Positions 30,527 to 39,457 of a stretch of 64,000 bases of DNA are shown piece after piece (the stretch's first letter is position 1; the number at the start of each line of letters is the position of its first letter). A program made the translations under genes and the position numbers. The notes beneath the pieces are model-generated. The model ran no database searches, was not told the origin of the DNA, and saw only the letters and a list, made by a program, of their open reading frames with translations. Origin of the DNA: a virus; the IMG/VR virus record IMGVR_UViG_3300019766_000011, positions 1 to 64,000 of that record, one strand, 5' to 3'.

Positions 30527-31849
30527 ATGGCGATTTCTAGCCCTATAAGAAAGGAGGTAATTAAGAGAGAACACACGTTCATATCTCAAGAGTATCTACT
30601 TGCAGACCCTGATATGCCTATACTTGAGGCAGTTTGTACCCTATACCTTGATGAGTATCCATGTGTAAGAATACCTTCCAAAATGAGGGAAACTATTTCT
30701 TGCTTTTTAGCCAATTTAATTGTGATTCAAAGGATCAATTCTGAGCAGTTTTTGAGTTTGTACAAACACCGTATTAATCGGACCTTCTATACTACCAATT
30801 TTACGGCCTTTAAATGGAACCATACGGTGATGAATAATTTGATTAAATTACTAGAGAGGGAATCAATTATTGAAGGAAGTTTAGGTTATAAACTAGAGGA
30901 GAGTATGCCATCCCTCTACAGGTTAACAATTGATCAGAAATTACTTGAGAATGTTACAAAAGCTAAGGTAGTTATTAATAATAAAGCTGCCCGGTATGTT
31001 GTGTTACGACCCGGTAGTTATGATTATGACAATAAGAAGGAGATCATGGCTAATACTAAGACTTTGAAAGATCTACCTGATCGTACCAAGAGGGGTTTCA
31101 GCCAACATAAACAGCTGGCCAATAATCTTCATAACTTAATGAAAAAGAATTCACTAATGAATGGTAGAGGTGACGAACTCATACCTAATTACTTGTGTTG
31201 GGTTTTTACGGAATCCTTTGAAAAACATGGACGTATGTACTTTAATTTACAGAATATGCCATCAAAGGATAGGAAGAAACTTACAATAAATGGGGAGGAA
31301 GTCGTTGAAATAGATTACGATAACTGTAGTGCTCATATCATGTACGCTATGAATGGATTACAATTAACAGGAGATGCCTACCCTACATCTCCTAAATTTA
31401 CACGTAAGATCTCTAAGAAGTGCTTTACTGTTATGGGTAATGTATCAAGTTCAGCGAGAGCCATTGAAGCTGTGTACCAAGATATGAAACTACAGCTTAG
31501 TACAGAAATGCCAAACAAGGATAAGAAATTAGCAGCTATGTCTAACGTATACCTTAAGAAGTCCATACGTAGCGCTATCGAAGCTTTAGAGTTGCAGCAT
31601 GACCAAATTATAGGGGTAGATTCTTTTGGATTGTATCAACGTAATGGATTGGATGTTATGGCAATTGATGCTAAGGTAGCAATGTTGGTTACGCAACACT
31701 TCGTAGGTAAAGGTGAAGTTATAATACCTATTCATGATAGTTTTATAGTTAGAAAAAGCTTGACGCAAGAATTAAAAGATGTAATGATTTCATCTTATAA
31801 AGCAGTACTTGGTAGTGAGTACACCATTACAATAACAGAGGAGGGGTAG
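30527..31849 (+). CDS. Family-A-palm-like polymerase protein of unknown role
   Basis: 440 residues. I start at ATG 30527 because GAGGAG lies 8 bases upstream; the GTG at 30512 would overlap that site. The N-terminal 200 residues are helical and may include a winged helix. Then come three ordered segments like single-subunit polymerase motifs: A, VEIDYDNCSAHIMYAMNG (about 259-276); B, KKCFTVMGNVSSSARAI (about 297-313); C, IPIHDSFIV (about 401-409). The T7 RNA polymerase motif C also begins HDSF. No exonuclease domain is seen. The N-terminus MAISSPIRKE is the shared replication-protein motif. It could be a primer polymerase, a template-independent polymerase or an inactive relative. Confidence 0.65.
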   Translation: MAISSPIRKEVIKREHTFISQEYLLADPDMPILEAVCTLYLDEYPCVRIPSKMRETISCFLANLIVIQRINSEQFLSLYKHRINRTFYTTNFTAFKWNHTVMNNLIKLLERESIIEGSLGYKLEESMPSLYRLTIDQKLLENVTKAKVVINNKAARYVVLRPGSYDYDNKKEIMANTKTLKDLPDRTKRGFSQHKQLANNLHNLMKKNSLMNGRGDELIPNYLCWVFTESFEKHGRMYFNLQNMPSKDRKKLTINGEEVVEIDYDNCSAHIMYAMNGLQLTGDAYPTSPKFTRKISKKCFTVMGNVSSSARAIEAVYQDMKLQLSTEMPNKDKKLAAMSNVYLKKSIRSAIEALELQHDQIIGVDSFGLYQRNGLDVMAIDAKVAMLVTQHFVGKGEVIIPIHDSFIVRKSLTQELKDVMISSYKAVLGSEYTITITEEG

Positions 31850-31850
31850 T

Positions 31851-31985
31851 ATGTCAGAGTATGTAGTCGATGAGGAGTTATACATTGGAAGTACTGATGA
31901 AGAATACATTTCAAAATTAACAGAAGATTTTAATAATTCAGAAGACGGTTTCTTTAGCATCTCATTAGGTGATCTAGATGACTAA
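31851..31985 (+). CDS. Small acidic protein, 44 aa
   Basis: ATG at 31851 directly follows the previous stop, with GAGGAGGGG upstream, and reads MSEYVVDEELYIGSTDEEY... to TAA at 31983-31985, overlapping the RNA polymerase start by 8 bases. About one third Asp/Glu. Could be a DNA-mimic or a small partner of the neighbouring polymerases; unproven. Confidence 0.65.
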   Translation: MSEYVVDEELYIGSTDEEYISKLTEDFNNSEDGFFSISLGDLDD

Positions 31986-34026
31986 TCTAGTTGATACCCA
32001 ATTAGAGTTAGAAGATACCATGGTAGATATGAGTATCGAGAAGATGGAAGAAGCCATGGAGTCTGGTACTTTCCACTCTCCACAGGTACAGATGCTTATG
32101 GAAGATACTCTTGAAAAGTTAACCAAAATCTACAAGGAAGATAAGTACCTTAAGGATCTTAAGTACCCTAGACAAGCAGCTTTTGGGATTCTTTGTTATA
32201 TCATCCCATCTGTATTTGAGGGTTACGATTTACGTATAGCTGCCTTGGATGCAGCTGGACAGCATTTCCCAGATGAGCCACTTAAGCGTCAATTGCAACT
32301 TGGTACTCGTATGGTTACAGTTATCCCCGGATTTACTACAGGTTATGATGAACGTAATCATCTTATCATAGAGGGAACTGAAGAAACTAAGAATTCCCTA
32401 GTGGATCAAGCACAGGAACTTGCCGAGTTATACCCTAAGCTGAAACCTATGATTGTTAAACCTAAGCAATGGGAGAAAGGGGAGAACGAAGGTGGTTACC
32501 TCTCAATTCGTAAACCACTTATTAGTCAACGACATAAGACTTGTAGAAATCCTTCAACAAAAGTTTTATCTGCTATTAACAAAATGCAGAACACAGCTTT
32601 CAAAGTTAATAAAAAAGTTTTGGAAGTGGCTAATGCTATTGGTATTGAAGAAGAGAAACCTGAAAAGAAGAAGAGAGGTGAAAAGGCTAAGGCATTTAAA
32701 CTTAGATTGAAAGCTATCGACTCTACTAACTCGGATAGTAATAAAATATTGTCTATCGCCAATGAGTATAGGGATTTTGATGACTTTTGGTTCACTGTTT
32801 ATGCAGATTACCGAATTAGAGTTTATTATTCTCAACATTATTTTAATGGACAAGGTAATGACCTATCTAGGGGACTGTTACAGTTTAGTAGTGGTAAGCC
32901 GTTAACAAGTGAAAAAGCTAAAAGATGGTTCCTTATCAATATAGCTAACTTAGCAGGTAAGGATAAACTATTACTTAAAGATCGTGTTAAGTGGGTTAAA
33001 CGTAACCACGATAAGATACTAGGTTGGGCTAATAATCCTGTAGAAGATCAAGGTTGGAGAGAGGGATCTATCGCTAAAGATGGTAAACCTTGGCAATTCT
33101 TACAATCTTGTTTTGAGTATAAAGAGTATATCGAAAAAGGTGATAACTTTATTAACTACCAACCAGTAGCTTTGGATGCTGTATGTTCCGGTATCCAATT
33201 TTGGTCAGGATTACTATTGGATGAAAGTGGTGCTAGTAGTGTAGCCATGATGCCGGGAGATGTTATCAGTGACATTTACACTGAAGTAATGACTCAAGGT
33301 ATTGATGCTATGACTAATGATGAGTTTAATGAATTTGCTAAAGAGTGGTTACGAAGTAATTTACTAACTCGTAAACTTTATAAAACTCCAACTATGACGA
33401 TATGTTATTCAGCAGGTAAAAAAGCTTTTAAAAAATATGTAAGAGACTTTAGTAAAGAGTTTATGTTCAAAGATAGAGAAGGTGCTATCACTTATATGGT
33501 AGATAATCTCATGAAAGCCATTAACTCTGTAGTTAAAGTTCAAAGGGGTATGGATTTCCTTAAAGATTGTGTCAGAGGTAAAGGGGGAGTTGATTACACA
33601 TCATACCTTGGTGCTCATATAGTACATAAGCCACTTGTTATGTACAAAGATAAAGTTGAGTGCATCGTTAATGGACAGAGATTCCAGATGGTACTAATGC
33701 GTAAAGGTTCTAAAGTTGATGATCGAAAGATCCTTACAGCTATTGCTCCTAACTTTATTCATAACCTAGATGCAACACTTTTAATGATGGTTGTTAATGC
33801 TTGTCCTAATATTAATAGTTGGTTATTGTGCCATGACTCTTATGCTACACATGCTGCTGATATTCCAGAAATGGCACAGCAATGTAGGAAGTGTTTTGTT
33901 GAGTTACTTAGTCAACCTTTACTTGAAAGGTTTAGAGAATCAATGAATGCTCAAGATATTAAGTTACCTGAAAAAGGTAGTTATGATCTTAAAAATGTAT
34001 TGAAGGCTCCTTACTTTTTCAACTAA
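31978..34026 (+). CDS. Single-subunit T7-like RNA polymerase
   Basis: 682 residues (T7: 883). PMIVKPKQW, GGYLS and NKKVLEVAN align with the T7 enzyme. Motif A is DAVCSGIQF (catalytic Asp). Motif B is RKLYKTPTMTICYS, keeping the residues equivalent to R627, K631 and Y639 but with Ser for G640. Motif C is NFIHNLDATLL then CHDSYAT with the second catalytic Asp. The N-terminal domain is about 100 residues shorter than in T7, so promoter recognition may differ. It presumably transcribes late genes. No repeated late promoter was found by eye. Confidence 0.93.
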   Translation: MTNLVDTQLELEDTMVDMSIEKMEEAMESGTFHSPQVQMLMEDTLEKLTKIYKEDKYLKDLKYPRQAAFGILCYIIPSVFEGYDLRIAALDAAGQHFPDEPLKRQLQLGTRMVTVIPGFTTGYDERNHLIIEGTEETKNSLVDQAQELAELYPKLKPMIVKPKQWEKGENEGGYLSIRKPLISQRHKTCRNPSTKVLSAINKMQNTAFKVNKKVLEVANAIGIEEEKPEKKKRGEKAKAFKLRLKAIDSTNSDSNKILSIANEYRDFDDFWFTVYADYRIRVYYSQHYFNGQGNDLSRGLLQFSSGKPLTSEKAKRWFLINIANLAGKDKLLLKDRVKWVKRNHDKILGWANNPVEDQGWREGSIAKDGKPWQFLQSCFEYKEYIEKGDNFINYQPVALDAVCSGIQFWSGLLLDESGASSVAMMPGDVISDIYTEVMTQGIDAMTNDEFNEFAKEWLRSNLLTRKLYKTPTMTICYSAGKKAFKKYVRDFSKEFMFKDREGAITYMVDNLMKAINSVVKVQRGMDFLKDCVRGKGGVDYTSYLGAHIVHKPLVMYKDKVECIVNGQRFQMVLMRKGSKVDDRKILTAIAPNFIHNLDATLLMMVVNACPNINSWLLCHDSYATHAADIPEMAQQCRKCFVELLSQPLLERFRESMNAQDIKLPEKGSYDLKNVLKAPYFFN

Positions 34027-34034
34027 AATGGGTA

Positions 34035-34062
34035 AATTCCGGACACTTACATGTTCGGAATT
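34035..34062 (+). other. Hairpin after the RNA polymerase gene
   Basis: AATTCCGGACA and TGTTCGGAATT pair with one mismatch around a 6-base loop, nine bases past the stop. No T-run follows. It may protect or process the transcript. Confidence 0.5.
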
Positions 34063-34224
34063 CCTAAAATATCCCCTACAGCCCCCGTATTTACTGGATT
34101 CCCTTACCCCCTTACAACGGGAGTAAAAGCGAACGGACTTTCTAGGTTCAAGAGATCTCAAGCGAACTTATGATTTATTCGTTTATCCTCCCACAACATG
34201 TGCTCCTCCTCAAGGTGACTAACT

Positions 34225-34282
34225 AGCCACTACCTCTATGGATCTTTTTATTATTCATTATTTCGAGGTAGGGGCTTTTTTA
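34225..34282 (+). terminator. Terminator just upstream of the terminase genes
   Basis: AGCCACTACCTC pairs with GAGGTAGGGGCT (11 of 12) across a 28-base loop, followed by six T residues. Only 24 bases separate it from the small terminase ATG. The region 34063-34224 holds no gene and may contain a late promoter. Confidence 0.75.
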
Positions 34283-34306
34283 TTCTGATAGATTTGAGGA
34301 GAACCT

Positions 34307-34795
34307 ATGAGTACTACTAATTCTAAAAAACCTAAACCGAAGATAGCCGCTCCTTTTACCAAAGGTGATGTGAGGGCTTCAAACGGTGGTAAAGCTAAAA
34401 AGAAAAATAGGATAGGCCGTGAATCCGCTATAGCTACATGTAGGCGTATGAATTTTGATTGTATGGAACAACTCATACTTATAGCTCAGCGTAATGAACA
34501 TGCGTTAGGGTGGAAAGAAGGTGAGATTACAGCAGCTGCATCTCTTAGTGCGACTAAAGAAGTAATGTCTTACATTATGGTTAAGAAACAAAATGTAGCT
34601 ATAGTTGAAGGTGGAGGTTCTACGGGTGGCGGTGTCGAAGTAAGAATTACAGCCCCTATGAATAGTCAAGAGAAACGAGTTATACATTTAGAGGATAAAA
34701 AGGGAACATCTATAGAATTACCTGTTATGTCTCAGGAGGATTTAGATTCTATTAATGATGGAGTTATTGATGCTGAGTTTATTGAGGTAGATTAA
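34307..34795 (+). CDS. Probable terminase small subunit
   Basis: 162 residues with a basic N-terminal 45 residues (KPKPKIAAPFTKG, KAKKKNRIGR) suited to DNA binding, then a helical core and an acidic C-terminus. Placement directly before the large terminase supports the role. The sequence itself shows no diagnostic motif to me. Confidence 0.65.
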   Translation: MSTTNSKKPKPKIAAPFTKGDVRASNGGKAKKKNRIGRESAIATCRRMNFDCMEQLILIAQRNEHALGWKEGEITAAASLSATKEVMSYIMVKKQNVAIVEGGGSTGGGVEVRITAPMNSQEKRVIHLEDKKGTSIELPVMSQEDLDSINDGVIDAEFIEVD

Positions 34796-34797
34796 CT

Positions 34798-36597
34798 ATG
34801 TCTGATAACTACGAGTACATAGATGTATTCAAATCCCGACCTATTAACATAGGTAAGGTTAAAGGAACAAATCAATTCGTTTATTATGAAATTGATCCTT
34901 TAACAGGTAAATACCTAATAGATCCATACTATGAAGAACATGAGCAATACCGTATTGCTTATAATCATCAAGTATCTAAAGCGAGAGCTGGTATTATTTC
35001 TCATGAAGATGCAAATGATTTATCAGCACAGCCGGGACCTCAATGGTATTTTCTTCGTAATCAAGCAGATGTTATTATTTATGGTGGTGCTGCTGGTGCT
35101 GGTAAGACTTATGCAATAACTCTAAATCCTTTAACTACTATGGATCGTGAGCGTTTTAATCACGTTATATTTCGTAGAACAAAAGAGGATTTAAAGAAAT
35201 CAGGTGGTCCACTTGATGAAGCTAAATCCATGTACGCCAAGATTCCCGGTATGGAATACAATGTAGGTGAGAAGGAATTCTCATTCCCTTTCCTAACTAA
35301 ACCCGGAGAACCTGAACGTCCTGAAGTTAAAGGAATGAATGTCCGTTTTGAAGGTCTTGAACATGTGGACTCTGTTCTGAAGTTCCAAGGTGCTCAGATT
35401 GAGAGTATTGTCTTTGATGAATTAACGCATTTTGAAGAATCCCAATTTACTTATATGATGACTCGTAACCGTACAGGTACAGGACTTCCTCATAAGTGTA
35501 CTGTTAAAGCGACTACTAACCCGGAGACGGGTTCTTGGGTACGTAAATGGTTAGATTGGTATTTATGGCCATTTGGTTCTGTTTATCCAGAAGGGTATAA
35601 GTCACCTACGGGTGAAGATGTATCTGGCCAAGAGTGTGGTGGACTTCCTATCAGAGAACGTTCCGGTAAGATTACTTACTACATTATACACCCTACACAG
35701 GGTCTTCAATTTAGAACTACACGTAAAGAGCTTCAAAGGGAATTCCCAGATCAGTGTATGCGGGAAGGTAATATTCTTACGGGTGATCCAGAAGACCCTA
35801 TGGGAGCTATAAAATCTTTTACTTTTATATCAGCATCTGTATACGATAATCCTAAGATGCTAATGTCGAATCCCGGTTACATCTCCAGCCTTAAGAATCA
35901 GCCTAAACATATAGCTGATGGTTTGTTAGGTGGTAATTGGGATTCAACTTCCGGTGGTGGTCTATACTTCAAAAGAGAATGGATTACCGAGTTTAAAGGT
36001 GGTAGTCGAGAAATAGAAAGACTACCTAACATCCCCTTAACTTATCTACGTTATTGGGATAGGGCTGCAACAGAACCGTCACTTGAATACCCTGATCCAG
36101 ATTGGACAGTGGGTGCAAGGATGGCTAAAGACCATGATGGTAACATCTATGTAATAGATATTGAACGAGATCGTAAAGATCCCGGTGGTGTTGAAGACAT
36201 GATGATGAATGCAGCTAGGAGGGATGGTATAGGGTGTCCACTATGGGTCGAGCAAGATCCCGGTTCTGGTGGTAAGTCCGATGTTAGTAACATCATACGT
36301 AAGTTTAGTAAGTACCCAGTAAGAGTTCATAGGCCAACTAAAGATAAGTTAACTAAAGGTCTATCCTTTTCAGCAGCTTGTCAAAACGGTATTGTTTACT
36401 TCGTAAAGGGCAGGTACTTAAACACCCTATACCATGAGTTAGAAACCTTTGATAATGATGGTAAAAAGAAAGACGATCAGTGGGATGCTGTAACAGGTGG
36501 TTATAATCAACTATCTGAATCAAATGCTCTAATATTCGAAATTGATGACCCTAATGAAGATCTTTGTGGACCTTCTCACTTTACAGAAAATTACTAG
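34798..36597 (+). CDS. terL: Terminase large subunit
   Basis: 599 residues. The ATPase has Walker A IIYGGAAGAGKTY (about 93-105) and Walker B SIVFDELTHF. The nuclease has YWDRAATEP (about 418), QDPGSGGKSDV and a late DDQWDAVTGG, the three acidic clusters of the RNase H-like domain. It drives ATP-dependent DNA packaging and cuts the concatemer at the portal. Confidence 0.95.
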   Translation: MSDNYEYIDVFKSRPINIGKVKGTNQFVYYEIDPLTGKYLIDPYYEEHEQYRIAYNHQVSKARAGIISHEDANDLSAQPGPQWYFLRNQADVIIYGGAAGAGKTYAITLNPLTTMDRERFNHVIFRRTKEDLKKSGGPLDEAKSMYAKIPGMEYNVGEKEFSFPFLTKPGEPERPEVKGMNVRFEGLEHVDSVLKFQGAQIESIVFDELTHFEESQFTYMMTRNRTGTGLPHKCTVKATTNPETGSWVRKWLDWYLWPFGSVYPEGYKSPTGEDVSGQECGGLPIRERSGKITYYIIHPTQGLQFRTTRKELQREFPDQCMREGNILTGDPEDPMGAIKSFTFISASVYDNPKMLMSNPGYISSLKNQPKHIADGLLGGNWDSTSGGGLYFKREWITEFKGGSREIERLPNIPLTYLRYWDRAATEPSLEYPDPDWTVGARMAKDHDGNIYVIDIERDRKDPGGVEDMMMNAARRDGIGCPLWVEQDPGSGGKSDVSNIIRKFSKYPVRVHRPTKDKLTKGLSFSAACQNGIVYFVKGRYLNTLYHELETFDNDGKKKDDQWDAVTGGYNQLSESNALIFEIDDPNEDLCGPSHFTENY

Positions 36598-36605
36598 GAG
36601 CTATT

Positions 36606-38066
36606 ATGCCCAAACGTAGCAATATGCAAATGGCTTCTGGTTATAACCCTGAAGCTTGGAAACAAAACTCAACTCATTCCTTTGGTCAATCAGGTATTAC
36701 CCGAACAGATGGTTCCTTTGCTCAAGATGAAATTCTAAGAAACTTACAATTCCCTAATGGTATGTACATTTACAGGGAGATGAGAGATAACGATCCTATT
36801 GTTGGTGCAATGATGTTTGCGATCAACTCTATTATTAAGACCGTAACATTCTCAGCAAAATCTGCAAACGATTCAGAAGAGGCACAGAATAATGCTTCAC
36901 ACCTTGAGTCTTGTTTAGCAGATATGGAACGCCCTTTTCACAAGTACATCTCTGAATTCTTTACTATGCTTATCTTCGGGTTTGCAATTAATGGAATCGA
37001 ATTTAAGAAACGAGTTGGTAATGTATTAGATCCTAAGTTTAAATCTAAATACCGTGACGGTAGGTGGGGATTCAGAGGCTTCCCTACTCGTGCTCAGGAA
37101 ACTATAAGTGGTTGGAGATACCTTGATGAGTCTGATCCTCAAAGACTTACACATGCTGTTCAGGAGAACGTAGGAAGTCTTAAATATGGTACGGAGGATT
37201 TAGACCTAGTACGTTTTTTACATTTCCGTGTAGATACTAACAAAGATAATCCGGAGTCCAGATCTATACTACGTAATGCTTATTTACCTTGGTTTTATAA
37301 AAAGAACTATGAACGTGATCAAGCTTTACGTATTAGCCATGATGCAAGAGGTCTTCCTGTATTTAAAGCCCCAGCTCAAGCAATGTCTTCACATGCAGCT
37401 CCGGGCGATAAGCAAATAATGAATGGTATTAGAGACTCTATTCGTAATATGTATGAGGGTAAACAGAAAGGTTTAGTGATTCCCTCTGATTGTGATATGG
37501 CAGGGAAAGAACTTTACTCTGTAGCCTACCTAAATCGTGATGCTAATGGTAGCTATGATGTTGAAGCTATTATTCAGAGACATAGTAAAGAGATACTGCA
37601 AACTGTTTTAGCCGACTTTATTGAGATGGGTAATACATCTGTAGGTTCTTTTGCACTTTCTAGTAATAAGACTAAAATGTTCTCTGTTGCAGTTAGTGGT
37701 TGGCTAGATGAGATCGTAGATACTTTTCAAAAAGCTATTAATTATTTAGCAGAGTTAGAAAAGTGGTCACCTGAAAATGTCCCTACACTTCAGTATACAG
37801 ATATAGAATCTGTTGATTTAGATGTATACGGTACATTCATTGAGAAGATGACTAAATCTGGTGTTATTATCCCTGATGATCTTTTAGAAGAAGCAGTGCG
37901 TAAAGAAAGTGGATTACCACAAGCTTCGTCAGGATCTCGTGATGTGGGTATGATAGCAACTGCTAAGGCTAAAGCTGCTAAGGTTAAAGAGGAAGTAGAT
38001 TCCAAGATAACCCCATCTGCTAAACCTGTAGCAAAACCATCTAGTCCAAGTAATTTAAAAACATAA
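36606..38066 (+). CDS. Portal protein (Mu gp29/DUF935-like)
   Basis: 486 residues from ATG 36606, which has GGAG just upstream; the longer frame runs inside terL. REMRDNDPIVGAMMFAINSI and a long helical stem region fit a portal of the DUF935 type. The C-terminal 60 residues are Ala/Lys/Pro-rich. It sits between terL and a Mu F-like head protein, as expected. Confidence 0.85.
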   Translation: MPKRSNMQMASGYNPEAWKQNSTHSFGQSGITRTDGSFAQDEILRNLQFPNGMYIYREMRDNDPIVGAMMFAINSIIKTVTFSAKSANDSEEAQNNASHLESCLADMERPFHKYISEFFTMLIFGFAINGIEFKKRVGNVLDPKFKSKYRDGRWGFRGFPTRAQETISGWRYLDESDPQRLTHAVQENVGSLKYGTEDLDLVRFLHFRVDTNKDNPESRSILRNAYLPWFYKKNYERDQALRISHDARGLPVFKAPAQAMSSHAAPGDKQIMNGIRDSIRNMYEGKQKGLVIPSDCDMAGKELYSVAYLNRDANGSYDVEAIIQRHSKEILQTVLADFIEMGNTSVGSFALSSNKTKMFSVAVSGWLDEIVDTFQKAINYLAELEKWSPENVPTLQYTDIESVDLDVYGTFIEKMTKSGVIIPDDLLEEAVRKESGLPQASSGSRDVGMIATAKAKAAKVKEEVDSKITPSAKPVAKPSSPSNLKT

Positions 38067-38075
38067 GGAGGCTTT

Positions 38076-38897
38076 ATGGCTTTAACACCATCACAGGTGT
38101 CCGAAGAGTTTGAAGAAGCCTTAACTGAAGAAATACTTATTCTATTATTCCTATTAAGAGAGTCAGTAGATACTGGGATACTTAAAGAAGCTTACAGAGT
38201 AGGAAACCCTCAAGCTGTTGTTGATTCCATAGACTGGGAAACTTTTAAATCGGGCTTAAGTGGAATAACTCCTACCCTTTTGAAGGCTTATACCGAGGGA
38301 AGTAAATCTACATTAGCTGAACAGTCTAATACATTTAAAGGAGGCCCTATTGATATAACAGGGCCACAGTCACAGGTTTTCTTACAAGCTATCTATGATA
38401 TGATTTTAGAACTTGTAGAGGCAACAAAGAGAGGTGTCTACTCCGTTACAGAGAAGCTTCAATCTGAAGGTATGGGAACTAACACAGCAGCATCCATTAT
38501 AATTTTATTATTAGGTTTAACTTCACAATCAGCTTCATCTTTAATTAATGCTAGAAATGCTCAAATAAAGAATGGAAACCCTCTTAAAAGTGTGAAGGAA
38601 TCTTTAAATCGTCAATCTGAGAAAGCTCTACTGACTCGTGCTTCTTTTATTTCAGAGGATGAGTTATATAGCTCCGTTTCACAAGGTCGTAAAGATACAT
38701 GGGAACAATGGGTTGCTACAGGTTTCTTAGCTAGTGATAAATTAAAACAATGGGTCACTAAAGCTGATGAGTTCGTATGTCCCGTTTGTGGACCTTTACA
38801 TTTAGTTACCACCGCTATAGGGACACCCTATCCCGGTGGATTATTTTCAACCCCGGCACACCCTAGGTGTCGATGTTACGAGAGGCTTTTTAGATGA
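38076..38897 (+). CDS. Minor head protein (Mu gpF/SPP1 gp7-like)
   Basis: 273 residues, helical, ending with KADEFVCPVCGPL and PAHPRCRCYERLF, the Cys/His signature at the end of head-morphogenesis proteins. Such proteins enter the capsid in few copies at the portal vertex. Overlaps the protease gene by 4 bases. Confidence 0.85.
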   Translation: MALTPSQVSEEFEEALTEEILILLFLLRESVDTGILKEAYRVGNPQAVVDSIDWETFKSGLSGITPTLLKAYTEGSKSTLAEQSNTFKGGPIDITGPQSQVFLQAIYDMILELVEATKRGVYSVTEKLQSEGMGTNTAASIIILLLGLTSQSASSLINARNAQIKNGNPLKSVKESLNRQSEKALLTRASFISEDELYSSVSQGRKDTWEQWVATGFLASDKLKQWVTKADEFVCPVCGPLHLVTTAIGTPYPGGLFSTPAHPRCRCYERLFR

Positions 38898-39457
38898 GCG
38901 AAGAAATGAAAACAGATGCACAACAGAACTTAGATGCTGTTAATGCACTAATTAAACAAATTAAACCTTTCATAGAAAACCCAGCACAAGATAAAACCAT
39001 TAAATTGGAAATGTATGGTGATTGGGCAGAAATTAGCACTAGAACCTATGAATCTATTCGTAAATCTGGTGAAGTTACTGCTACTACTGATGAAGCTATG
39101 CAAATGACAGCTATTGTCATGAAGGCAGATTATCGTGATGCTCATGGTGGTTACACCTCAGCAGAAACTGTTAAGAAAGCTTGTCAGAGTTATAACTCTA
39201 TGGGTAATGGTGCAGCAGGTATTCAACATGCCTTAGCTGTAGAATCCGATACAGTTCAATTTACTGAAAGTTTTATTGCTATGGAAGATTTTGAGATAGT
39301 AGGTAGTGAAGCAACTACATTAGTAAAAGCTGGTGATTGGGTAGCTACTGCACAATTCAATAACCCGTTCTTCTGGAACATGGCCAAAGCTGGCGATTTG
39401 GATTCATTTTCAATCGAAGCTGATGGCATAATTACTATGGATGATGTTGATGTCTAA
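38894..39457 (+). CDS. Putative prohead protease (XkdF-like)
   Basis: 187 residues with ADYRDAHGGYTSAETV, QHALAVESDTVQFTESFI, GDWVATAQFNNPFFW and DLDSFSIEA, following the XkdF-type head-maturation protease pattern (His of QH, Ser of ESF, final FSI). It is encoded just before the scaffold-like gene and overlaps it. Confidence 0.78.
   Translation: MSEEMKTDAQQNLDAVNALIKQIKPFIENPAQDKTIKLEMYGDWAEISTRTYESIRKSGEVTATTDEAMQMTAIVMKADYRDAHGGYTSAETVKKACQSYNSMGNGAAGIQHALAVESDTVQFTESFIAMEDFEIVGSEATTLVKAGDWVATAQFNNPFFWNMAKAGDLDSFSIEADGIITMDDVDV

Noticed and set aside
36564-36605. Longer start for the portal protein
   Set aside because: The extra 14 residues lie inside the terL end, and the GGAG site clearly serves ATG 36606.
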